Shown: piece after piece, positions 1 to 5,145 of the stretch | Layout of the letters: each line of letters starts with the position of its first letter | How positions within the stretch are numbered: the first letter of the stretch is position 1 | Assembly: GCA_020438915.1 (NCBI GenBank) | Contig: JAGQTR010000055.1 | Span: 1 to 5,145, forward strand | Length of the DNA stretch: 5,145 bases | Reading direction: 5' to 3' | Source of the DNA: Mycobacterium sp. | GTDB lineage: Bacteria > Actinomycetota > Actinomycetes > Mycobacteriales > Mycobacteriaceae | Translations under genes and position numbers: made by a program | The notes under the pieces: model-generated | What the model was told of the DNA's origin: nothing | Databases searched by the model: none | The model's input: the letters and a program-made list of their open reading frames with translations, nothing else

Positions 1-740
1 TGTTGCGTCGCCGGGTAGAACGGATCGCCGTAGCCGCAGTCGATCCGCAGCGGAATTTCGTTCAACGCGGCCTGGCCCCACACGCTGTTGGCGGCGTAGT
101 CCTCGGCGCCATCGAAGGCTCCCGGCGCGGCTGCGCCCGGCGATGTCCACAGGGCCGGGCTGACGGCGCAGATCGCGGCGGTGCGTCCGGCGCCCAACCG
201 CGAGCCCAGCAGCAGCGCGCCGTATCCACCCATCGACCATCCCAGGAAGGCCACCCGGGAGGTATCCAGCCCCTGCTCGCCGAGCAAGGGCAGGAACTCG
301 TCGAGCACCATCGCGCCCGAGTCGTTGCCGGACGCCCGCCGGTGCCAGTAGCCGTCACCGCCGTCCACGGCGGCGATCGCGAACGGCGGTACGCCCGCTC
401 GCACCGCATCCGCGAGGAACTGCTCGACGCCCATCGACATCACGGTGTGGGCGCTGGAGCCCTTTCCGTGCAGCAGGATCACCGGTCGGATCGGTGCGGT
501 CTGGCCGGGCGGGCGGGCGATGATCCAGTTGGTCACCGCGCCGCCGCGATTGGCAGAGACGAAAGATCCCGAGGCCGATGTAGGCAGCACCGCCGGTGGT
601 GCCTGCGGTGCGGGCGGTGCCCCTGCGGCCACAGAGGCGCCCCAGGCGCCCAATGCGTAACCTCCGGCCGCGGCTGCGAGGCCGCTGCCCAGACCGATAT
701 GTAACAGCGCGCGACGGTTGATGGCTGACATGCGCGCCAT
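1..740 (-). CDS. Exported alpha/beta-hydrolase esterase, Rv0774c-like (3' end outside window)
   Basis: A minus-strand frame stays open from about 740 to the window edge (246 codons; the family is roughly 300 residues, so the C-terminus is missing). Numbered from 740, residues 8-14 read NRRALLH, a twin-arginine-like motif, followed by an Ala/Gly-rich hydrophobic stretch to about 39, so export is likely, possibly by Tat. The catalytic fold follows: LLHGKG (about 89-94) fits the oxyanion region, GWSMGG (167-172) is the G-x-S-x-G elbow with nucleophile Ser169, and GYGDPF (236-241) carries the probable catalytic Asp239. The catalytic His would lie beyond the window. ATGs at 743, 740 and 731 share the frame; 740 is chosen because a weak GGA lies 7 nt upstream, but 731 puts the twin Arg nearest the N-terminus. 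The substrate cannot be read from the sequence; carboxyl esters are likely. The gene diverges from the TetR gene, suggesting control by it. Ortholog assignment rests on motifs and gene order. Confidence 0.88.
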   Translation of the reverse strand, partial: MARMSAINRRALLHIGLGSGLAAAAGGYALGAWGASVAAGAPPAPQAPPAVLPTSASGSFVSANRGGAVTNWIIARPPGQTAPIRPVILLHGKGSSAHTVMSMGVEQFLADAVRAGVPPFAIAAVDGGDGYWHRRASGNDSGAMVLDEFLPLLGEQGLDTSRVAFLGWSMGGYGALLLGSRLGAGRTAAICAVSPALWTSPGAAAPGAFDGAEDYAANSVWGQAALNEIPLRIDCGYGDPFYPATQ

Positions 741-753
741 CATGCCATCCGAC

Positions 754-770
754 CAGGCCGGAACGGCCAG
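754..770. promoter_or_regulatory. Imperfect inverted repeat in the divergent esterase/TetR promoter region, candidate operator
   Basis: GGCCG (756-760) and CGGCC (764-768) face each other across GAA, and C754/G770 extend the symmetry around one A/A mismatch, giving a 17-bp imperfect palindrome. It lies 13 bp upstream of the outermost esterase ATG at 743 and 45 bp upstream of the TetR ATG, where an autoregulating TetR protein commonly binds. No convincing promoter was found; TTGATT at 771-776 with GAAACT at 795-800 is a poor plus-strand candidate. In GC-rich DNA a 5-bp arm can arise by chance, so this is a placement-based guess. Confidence 0.3.
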
Positions 771-814
771 TTGATTAGGCGAAAGCGTGATGCCGAAACT
801 CCCTGACTGGCAAC

Positions 815-1423
815 ATGCTAGGAGTGACCGCAGCAGTCACCCCCAAAGGAGAACGGCGACGGTATGCGCTCGTCAGCGCCGCCGCCGACCTCCTCTGCGA
901 AGGGGGTTTCGACGCGGTGCGCCACCGCGCCGTTGCGCGCCGGGCCGGACTGCCGCTGGCGTCGACGACGTACTATTTTTCCTCTCTCGAGGACCTGATC
1001 GCCAAGGCCGTCGAACACGTCGGCACCCGGGAGTCCGAGGAGTTGCGGGAGCGGCTGTCGGCGTTGTCGCGCCGCCGACGCGGTGCCGAATCGACCGCCG
1101 ATGTGCTGGTGGACCTGCTCGTCGGCGATAGCCCGGAGCAGGTCACCGAACGACTCATCTCCAGATACGAGCGCTACATTGCCTGCGCGCGCCAGCCCGG
1201 GCTGCGCGACATCCAGCGCCGCATCCTTGCCCAGCGCACCGCCGCCGTCGGCGAGGTGATCGGTCGCTCCGGAAGATCGGTGCGCGCGGAGTTGCTCACC
1301 GCACTGGTGTGTGCGGTGGACGGTGCTGTGGTGGCTGCACTGGTCGGGGTCGGTGACGGACCGCGCGCAACGGCCAGGGCCACCCTGATCGACGTGATCG
1401 ACGTCCTCGCCCCCTACGACTAG
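815..1423 (+). CDS. TetR-family transcriptional regulator (Rv0775 position)
   Basis: This 202-residue protein has normal TetR length. The N-terminal DNA-binding domain spans about residues 13-62. It starts with a basic helix (KGERRRYAL), then helix 1 with AADLLCEGGFDAV, then the helix-turn-helix HRAVARRAGLPLASTTYYF (37-55), whose YYF and following SSLEDLIA are typical of the family. Residues after about 70 form a helical, poorly conserved ligand-binding and dimerisation domain, so the inducer cannot be predicted. An in-frame TGA at 788-790 limits the start. ATG 815 is used; GTG 824 is an alternative, and neither has a good ribosome-binding site. It diverges from the esterase gene and is followed 31 bp later by the SDR gene on the same strand. 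By family habit it would repress itself and a neighbour; which neighbour is inference. Confidence 0.9.
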   Translation: MLGVTAAVTPKGERRRYALVSAAADLLCEGGFDAVRHRAVARRAGLPLASTTYYFSSLEDLIAKAVEHVGTRESEELRERLSALSRRRRGAESTADVLVDLLVGDSPEQVTERLISRYERYIACARQPGLRDIQRRILAQRTAAVGEVIGRSGRSVRAELLTALVCAVDGAVVAALVGVGDGPRATARATLIDVIDVLAPYD

Positions 1424-1454
1424 TCGCGCCTGAGGGCGTTTGCCGTTGTAGCGC

Positions 1455-2450
1455 ATGGTTACATCGGTGGTGATGACGATCACCGGAGCACTGGCCAAGG
1501 CAGCGGACACTTTTCTGGACCGTTCGGTGGTGCTGGGTTACACCACGCTGGGCTCGAATATCCGGCGGCTATGGTGGCCGGCGGATCCGCCACCCGCAGC
1601 GATGGCGGGTAAGCGGGTCGTGGTGACCGGCGCGACGGCCGGGATCGGCGAGGCGATGGCCGAGTCCTTCGCCCGACTCGGCGCGACAGTTCACCTACTC
1701 GGGCGCGATGAGAACAAAGTCAGGCGCAGCGCGTCAACGATCCGAAACTCGGTGCCCGACACTGCGGGCGGTTCGGTGATCGAGGAGGTGTGCGACGTTT
1801 CCGATCTCGACGCCGTGCGCGCTTGGTGTGCTGACCTTTCCGGCCGCATCGGCACGTTGCACGGTCTGGTGCACAACGCCGGCGTGATGCCCAAACAACG
1901 CTCCGAGACTCCGCAGGGACACGAGACGCAGCTGGCGTGCCATGTGCTCGGCCCGCAGGTGATGACGCAGGAACTGCTGCCACTGCTGCGCAAGGCGCGC
2001 GGCGCATCGGTGGTTTTCATGTCCTCGGGCGGGATGTACACCGCACCGCTGAGCGCCGAGGACCTCGAGTCCAGCAAAGGTGAATACGACGGCGTCTGGG
2101 TGTATGCGCGCACCAAGCGGATGCAGGTGGTGCTCGCCGCGGAGTGGGCCAAGCGACTGGCCGGCACCGGAATTCGGGTCGAGAGCACCCATCCTGGGTG
2201 GGTGCAAACTCCCGGCGTGGCGGAGGCGTTGCCGACCTTCCGCCGTCTGACCGGGCCGTTGCTGCGCACCCCCGTCGACGGTGCGGACACCGCGGTCTGG
2301 CTGGTGGCCACCCGGCCTGAATCGGGCGGCGGCCACTTCTGGCATGATCGCGCCCAACGTCCGACGACCTTCGGTTGGCAACGCCGTGACGACCCTGCGG
2401 TGGTTGAGAAGTTCCTCGCCGAGGTATCCCGGATGACTTCTGCCGTCTAG
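1455..2450 (+). CDS. SDR-family NAD(P)-dependent oxidoreductase, DHRS12-like
   Basis: This 331-residue protein is a classical-type short-chain dehydrogenase/reductase with an N-terminal extension of about 50 residues (containing GYTTLGSNIRRLWWP). The Rossmann cofactor motif TGATAGIG is at 58-65, NAG at 141-143, catalytic Ser in MSSGGMY (Ser190/191), the YxxxK pair Tyr217/Lys221, and the PGW turn at 247-249. R84 in LLGRD sits where an Arg often favours NADP(H). The SSGGM, DGVWVYARTKRMQVVL, HPGW and TPGV blocks resemble vertebrate DHRS12 as I remember it, so this is a specific SDR subgroup rather than a generic FabG. The substrate is unknown; a lipid or alcohol/ketone is a guess. It lies 31 bp behind the TetR gene, probably in one transcript, and ends in the shared terminator hairpin. 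ATG 1455 lacks a clear ribosome-binding site; Met7 (1473) is an alternative start. I do not recall this gene at this position in M. tuberculosis. Confidence 0.92.
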   Translation: MVTSVVMTITGALAKAADTFLDRSVVLGYTTLGSNIRRLWWPADPPPAAMAGKRVVVTGATAGIGEAMAESFARLGATVHLLGRDENKVRRSASTIRNSVPDTAGGSVIEEVCDVSDLDAVRAWCADLSGRIGTLHGLVHNAGVMPKQRSETPQGHETQLACHVLGPQVMTQELLPLLRKARGASVVFMSSGGMYTAPLSAEDLESSKGEYDGVWVYARTKRMQVVLAAEWAKRLAGTGIRVESTHPGWVQTPGVAEALPTFRRLTGPLLRTPVDGADTAVWLVATRPESGGGHFWHDRAQRPTTFGWQRRDDPAVVEKFLAEVSRMTSAV

Positions 2451-2502
2451 TGTGCCGTCAGATCGCGATCTCGGGCGATTCTGCGATCTGGCCGCACACT
2501 AG
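2447..2502. terminator. Bidirectional hairpin terminator between convergent SDR and relZ genes
   Basis: Arms 2447-2466 and 2483-2502 are reverse complements at 18 of 20 positions, around a 16-nt loop. The two exceptions are a C/C mismatch (2456/2493) and a T/G pair (2458/2491) that is a G-U wobble in the plus-strand RNA. Each arm begins with CTAG, which supplies the TAG stop of the SDR gene (2448-2450) and, on the other strand, of relZ (2499-2501). There is no T-run on either side, so this would be a U-tract-less hairpin of the kind proposed for mycobacteria. Position between two converging genes and the length of the stem support termination of both; function was not tested. Confidence 0.8.
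2460..2471. repeat. Perfect 12-bp palindrome and GCGATCT-type repeats inside the terminator
   Basis: AGATCGCGATCT at 2460-2471 is a perfect 12-bp palindrome spanning the left arm and loop of the terminator hairpin. GCGATCT (2465-2471), GCGATTCT (2475-2482) and GCGATCTG (2483-2490) form three near-copies in a row. The palindrome could form a smaller hairpin competing with the long stem, or mark the element as one copy of a dispersed intergenic repeat. Only the symmetry is directly visible. Confidence 0.55.
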
Positions 2503-4241
2503 CCGAAAGTCTCGCTGAGTTTGTGGAACCTACTGTCCAGCAGTTCAATACGGTCGTCGTTGCCGGACAACGCCAGGTACCGTGGCCCGAACACCGCGAG
2601 CAGCACGTCGTCGAGCCGACGTACCGCGCCCGCGGGATAGCGGTACGCCATCGCCTCGTTCACCGCGGTCGTGTCGATGCTGCTGAGCACGTTTTCCACG
2701 CCGTCAACCGAATCGATACCGAGCTCGAGCAGCAGGCCGGCGATCCAGGCGTAGTGCTCGGTGCGGGACCAGCCGGCGTCGGGGAATCGGTTGCCCAGGT
2801 AGGTGGCGAGGACCGGGGTCGGGATCCGGGGATCGCTGGTGTTCTGCGCCCCGCGCTCCGACGGAGCGGCCGAACGTAGTCGTTCCCGAATCGCGGAGAA
2901 CTCCCGGTCGGCCAGTTCGAGCAGACCGGCGGCCAGCGTGAAGCGCCGGTCGAGATCTGGCGCGTCCTCCTCGGGCACCGAACCCTTGTAGCGGACGTCG
3001 TGCTCGAACTCGGCCCATGCATGCTGCAGGATGGTCCGGACTTGTACCGAGGCCGGCTGTTGTTCGCCTGCGGCGGCCACCAGCAGATGCCTGCTGGCGT
3101 AGCCCCACCGGCCTTCGCTGGCCGTCTCGACCCCCATGTCGCGATCGTCGAGCAGCCGCATTTCCTCTCCGAGCAGATTGGCCACCGTCGCGACGTCGTC
3201 GCGGAGATAGGTGATGACCCGAACCCCGATCTGATCGGTGATCTCCGACAGCGGATCGGTGTAGAGCCGACGACCGTCGACGGTGCGGTCGGCCTTGGTG
3301 GCAAACGATGCGACCGTCTTGGTGCGCGCGGTGACGCTGACGTAGTTGATGCCGGCATCGTCGAGTAGACCGGTGACCGAGGTCAGGTAGCGGACGGTCG
3401 AATCCGCGAGTGCCGGTCGACGCTCGGCGTAGGTGGCGATCGCATCGTGGATGGCGCCCGGCGTCGGCTCCGGCGGTGCCGGGGCCAGGTCCGCCGGCAG
3501 CGCCGGGGTGACGATGTAGCCGGTCTGCCCGTCGCCGTAGACAGTCACGTCGGTAGGGCGATGCGCGGCGAACATCGCGATGTAGGCGCACATCACCGCG
3601 TCGACCGGATCTTCGACACGGCGGAGTTCACTCTTGCGCTCTGCACTGTCGGCCAAGGCCCGTAGCCGCGCCCAGTTCTCGCTGTCCGCGGTGCGCAGCG
3701 GCGGGTCGGCCTGGGCGAGTCCCTCGATGTGTTCCATCAGGCGAAGCAGTTCCGCGCGCAGTTGTGCGACGTTGCGGCCCGGCTTGGCCTTGTATTTCAG
3801 CGTGCGGCCGAGTCGGAACAGCGCGACCGTCGCGGGGTGGGGGTACACCTCGATCGCCCGCCGTGGCGCGCTCGAATGCGGGTCCACGTCGAGGTCGAGC
3901 GCATCGGCGATTCGCGCCCCCCGGGGAACGTCGGCGAACTCAGGTTTACTGGTGTTGGACGGGTGCGCCCCGGCCTGGAATCGACCGAAGTCGGCGTTGA
4001 GTTGCCGCTCGGCCGGGCGCTGACCGGTCGGGTTGGTCACGATCAACGGAGCATCGATGGCCACCAGGCAATCGCTCTGGGTGTAGGGCGCCAATGCCGC
4101 CCGGATGCTGGTGTCGTCGGTGGCGGCCCCGGCATAGACCAACCGCCCCGCGTCGTCGACGGCGGCTACGCCGGTGGGCTTGCGCTGGCCCCAGGCCAGG
4201 TCCAGTCCGACGTAGAAGACGCTGCAGCGGGGCGAGTGCAC
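2499..4241 (-). CDS. relZ: RelZ-type fusion: DUF429 RNase H-like domain plus RelA/SpoT alarmone synthetase
   Basis: This 580-residue protein joins two domains. Residues 8-245 are DUF429, an RNase H-like fold, with VGLDLAWG (Asp14), AIDAPL (Asp63), IEVYPHPA (Glu131) and EDPVDAVMCAYIA (Asp211, Asp214). A Pro/Ala-rich linker (about 247-262) follows. Residues about 265-420 are a RelA/SpoT synthetase domain: ARTKTVASFATK (Arg306, Lys308, Lys316), TDQIGVRVI (Asp336, Arg341), GYASRH (Tyr381, His385) and VQVRTILQHAW through YKG (399-420). A helical C-terminal region runs to 580. No HD hydrolase, TGS or ACT domain is visible. The M. smegmatis protein of this architecture (MS_RHII-RSD, RelZ, MSMEG_5849) is reported to remove RNA from RNA-DNA hybrids and to make (p)ppGpp and pGpp, linking R-loop stress to alarmones. 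Ser398 replaces the usual Glu of the ExQ motif. GTG 4241 is the only reasonable start, because an in-frame TGA lies at 4257-4259. It diverges from purB. Product identity is firm; activity here is inferred. Confidence 0.93.
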   Translation of the reverse strand: MHSPRCSVFYVGLDLAWGQRKPTGVAAVDDAGRLVYAGAATDDTSIRAALAPYTQSDCLVAIDAPLIVTNPTGQRPAERQLNADFGRFQAGAHPSNTSKPEFADVPRGARIADALDLDVDPHSSAPRRAIEVYPHPATVALFRLGRTLKYKAKPGRNVAQLRAELLRLMEHIEGLAQADPPLRTADSENWARLRALADSAERKSELRRVEDPVDAVMCAYIAMFAAHRPTDVTVYGDGQTGYIVTPALPADLAPAPPEPTPGAIHDAIATYAERRPALADSTVRYLTSVTGLLDDAGINYVSVTARTKTVASFATKADRTVDGRRLYTDPLSEITDQIGVRVITYLRDDVATVANLLGEEMRLLDDRDMGVETASEGRWGYASRHLLVAAAGEQQPASVQVRTILQHAWAEFEHDVRYKGSVPEEDAPDLDRRFTLAAGLLELADREFSAIRERLRSAAPSERGAQNTSDPRIPTPVLATYLGNRFPDAGWSRTEHYAWIAGLLLELGIDSVDGVENVLSSIDTTAVNEAMAYRYPAGAVRRLDDVLLAVFGPRYLALSGNDDRIELLDSRFHKLSETFG

Positions 4242-4253
4242 ACCGGTCAGCTT

Positions 4254-4273
4254 GCCTCATCGGGCCGATAGGC
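4254..4273. promoter_or_regulatory. Near-perfect inverted repeat between relZ and purB, candidate operator or 5' UTR hairpin
   Basis: GCCT-c-ATCGG (4254-4263) pairs with CCGATAGGC (4265-4273) around a single G at 4264; the only flaw is one extra C at 4258. The inner ATCGG/CCGAT core is perfect. The element fills half of the 41-bp gap between the two divergent start codons, is roughly centred in it, and its right arm overlaps the proposed purB -10 box, so a bound protein could block purB transcription. On the relZ side the arm contains the only GAGG upstream of the GTG (4255-4258), so an RNA hairpin could hide it, although its 13-nt spacing is long for a ribosome-binding site. Confidence 0.45.
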
Positions 4274-4274
4274 T
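4269..4274 (+). promoter_or_regulatory. Proposed purB -10 element (leaderless start)
   Basis: TAGGCT fits the mycobacterial TANNNT -10 consensus and ends 8 nt before the purB GTG at 4283. Transcription starting 7-9 nt after the hexamer would place the first base at or within two bases of the start codon, which matches the leaderless mRNAs common in mycobacteria. No ribosome-binding site precedes the GTG, which agrees. No good -35 hexamer is present, as is frequent in this group. Confidence 0.5.
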
Positions 4275-4282
4275 GTGTATTC

Positions 4283-5145
4283 GTGAGCATTCCCAACATT
4301 CTGGCCACTCGCTATGCCAGCGACGAGATGGCGGCGATCTGGTCGCCGCAGGCCAAGATCGTCACCGAGCGGCGGCTGTGGCTGGCGGTGCTGCGAGCGC
4401 AGACCGAGCTGGGCGCGGGTAGTTCAGAGGTTCCCGAATCGGTCATCGCCGACTACGAACGGGTGCTGGAGAACGTCGACCTGGACTCCATCGCTGCCCG
4501 GGAACGGGTGCTGCGTCACGACGTGAAGGCGCGTATCGAAGAGTTCAACGCTCTCGCCGGCCATGAGCACGTGCACAAAGGGATGACCAGCCGGGATCTC
4601 ACCGAGAACGTCGAACAACTGCAGATTCGGCAGTCGTTGCGGCTGGTGCACGCTCACGGGGTCGCGGTGCTGGCGCGGCTCGCCGAGCGGGCGGTGCTCT
4701 ACCGCGACCTGGTGATGGCGGGCCGCAGCCACAATGTCGCCGCCCAGGCCACCACGCTCGGCAAGCGCTTCGCGTCAGCGGCCCAGGAGATGCTGGTCGC
4801 ACTGCAGCGGGTCAGCGAGCTCATCGACCGTTACCCGCTGCGCGGTATCAAGGGCCCGATGGGTACCGCGCAGGACATGCTCGACCTGTTCGACGGAGAC
4901 ACCGAGCGTCTCGCCGATCTCGAACGCCGCGTTGCGCAGTTCCTGGGCTTCACCGAGATTCTCTCCAGTGTCGGGCAGGTCTACCCCCGATCGCTGGACC
5001 ATGACGTGGTGTCCGCCCTTGTGCAATTAGGGGCCGGCCCCTCGTCGCTGGCGCACACCATCCGGCTGATGGCCGGACACGAACTGGTGACTGAGGGTTT
5101 CGCCCCCGGCCAGGTCGGATCGTCGGCGATGCCGCACAAGATGAA
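4283..5145 (+). CDS. purB: Adenylosuccinate lyase PurB (3' end outside window)
   Basis: PurB splits SAICAR to AICAR plus fumarate in IMP synthesis and adenylosuccinate to AMP plus fumarate in the AMP branch; it is a cytoplasmic homotetramer of the fumarase/aspartase superfamily. The window holds 287 codons of a protein that is about 470 residues in mycobacteria. The start SIPNILATRY carries the substrate-binding Arg10/Tyr11. Further blocks are RHDVKA (78-83), HKGMTSRD (98-105, with Thr102/Ser103), GRSHNVAAQ (147-155, with the likely general-acid His150) and GPMGTAQ (191-197). GSSAMPHKM (279-287) begins the flexible catalytic loop with the catalytic Ser, and the sequence is cut just before the usual NP. 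GTG 4283 is chosen because the protein begins there in the usual family way and a -10 box fits a leaderless transcript. It diverges from relZ with 41 bp between start codons. No frameshift or missing active-site residue is seen. Confidence 0.97.
   Translation, partial: MSIPNILATRYASDEMAAIWSPQAKIVTERRLWLAVLRAQTELGAGSSEVPESVIADYERVLENVDLDSIAARERVLRHDVKARIEEFNALAGHEHVHKGMTSRDLTENVEQLQIRQSLRLVHAHGVAVLARLAERAVLYRDLVMAGRSHNVAAQATTLGKRFASAAQEMLVALQRVSELIDRYPLRGIKGPMGTAQDMLDLFDGDTERLADLERRVAQFLGFTEILSSVGQVYPRSLDHDVVSALVQLGAGPSSLAHTIRLMAGHELVTEGFAPGQVGSSAMPHKM

Noticed and set aside
3..704. 233-codon plus-strand open frame opposite the esterase
   Set aside because: It is antisense to the esterase, which has clear catalytic motifs. 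The translation is rich in Arg/Gly/His without domains, typical of shadow frames in GC-rich DNA.
845..866. AAAGGAG (845-851) followed by ATG at 864, a good-looking ribosome-binding site and start
   Set aside because: The ATG is out of frame with the TetR protein and opens only a 44-codon frame inside it; the purine run encodes the basic N-terminal helix of the regulator.
818..1510. 230-codon minus-strand open frame opposite the TetR gene
   Set aside because: Low-complexity, motif-free translation lying antisense to a convincing TetR protein.
1734..2381. Minus-strand open frames of 206 and 215 codons opposite the SDR gene
   Set aside because: The plus strand encodes all SDR motifs in order; the antisense translations contain no recognisable domain.
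3729..4271. 180-codon plus-strand open frame opposite the relZ N-terminal part, ending just before purB
   Set aside because: It covers the DUF429 domain in antisense, has no motif and no ribosome-binding site, and would run through the relZ/purB promoter region.
4252..4274. TTGCCT (4252-4257) as a -35 box for purB
   Set aside because: Only 11 bp separate it from TAGGCT, too short for a normal sigma-70-type promoter.
3946..4308. 120-codon minus-strand frame with ATG starts across the relZ/purB gap, offering an ATG upstream of relZ
   Set aside because: It is out of frame with relZ and its translation is low-complexity; the relZ frame has a TGA at 4257-4259, so it must start at GTG 4241.

Overview
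The window is GC-rich, densely coding DNA from a mycobacterium, most likely a non-tuberculous, Mycolicibacterium-type (M. smegmatis-like) species. The evidence is gene order plus recognisable proteins. An exported esterase of the M. tuberculosis Rv0774c type, a TetR regulator (Rv0775 position), a DUF429/RelA-SpoT protein (Rv0776c position) and purB (Rv0777 position) occur in the order I remember for M. tuberculosis. The full-length relZ-type fusion and the extra SDR gene point away from M. tuberculosis itself. The species assignment is inference.

Layout. (1) Positions 1-740, minus strand: the first 246 codons of a secreted alpha/beta-hydrolase esterase, whose 3' end lies outside the window. 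(2) Positions 741-814: a divergent promoter region with an imperfect inverted repeat at 754-770. (3) Positions 815-1423, plus strand: a TetR-family regulator. (4) Positions 1455-2450, plus strand: an SDR oxidoreductase resembling vertebrate DHRS12, 31 bp behind the regulator and probably co-transcribed with it. (5) Positions 2447-2502: a long hairpin that acts as a shared terminator for convergent genes and carries the stop codon of each gene in its arms. (6) Positions 2499-4241, minus strand: a 580-residue fusion of an RNase H-like DUF429 domain with a RelA/SpoT alarmone synthetase domain, the architecture described in M. smegmatis as MS_RHII-RSD or RelZ. (7) Positions 4242-4282: a 41-bp divergent promoter region, half filled by a near-perfect inverted repeat that overlaps a mycobacterial -10 box. 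(8) Positions 4283-5145, plus strand: the first 287 codons of purB, cut by the window edge inside its catalytic signature loop.

How the parts may work together. The TetR protein is placed to control the divergent esterase and its own downstream SDR. RelZ and PurB are transcribed from one compact divergent region. One enzyme makes purine nucleotides and the other converts guanine nucleotides into alarmones, so shared control is plausible but unproven. The most notable points are the relZ fusion, the Ser in place of the usual catalytic Glu of its synthetase motif, the palindrome between relZ and purB, and the symmetric stop-codon hairpin. I saw no RNA genes, insertion sequences or CRISPR arrays. 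No stretch longer than 300 bases lacks a gene.
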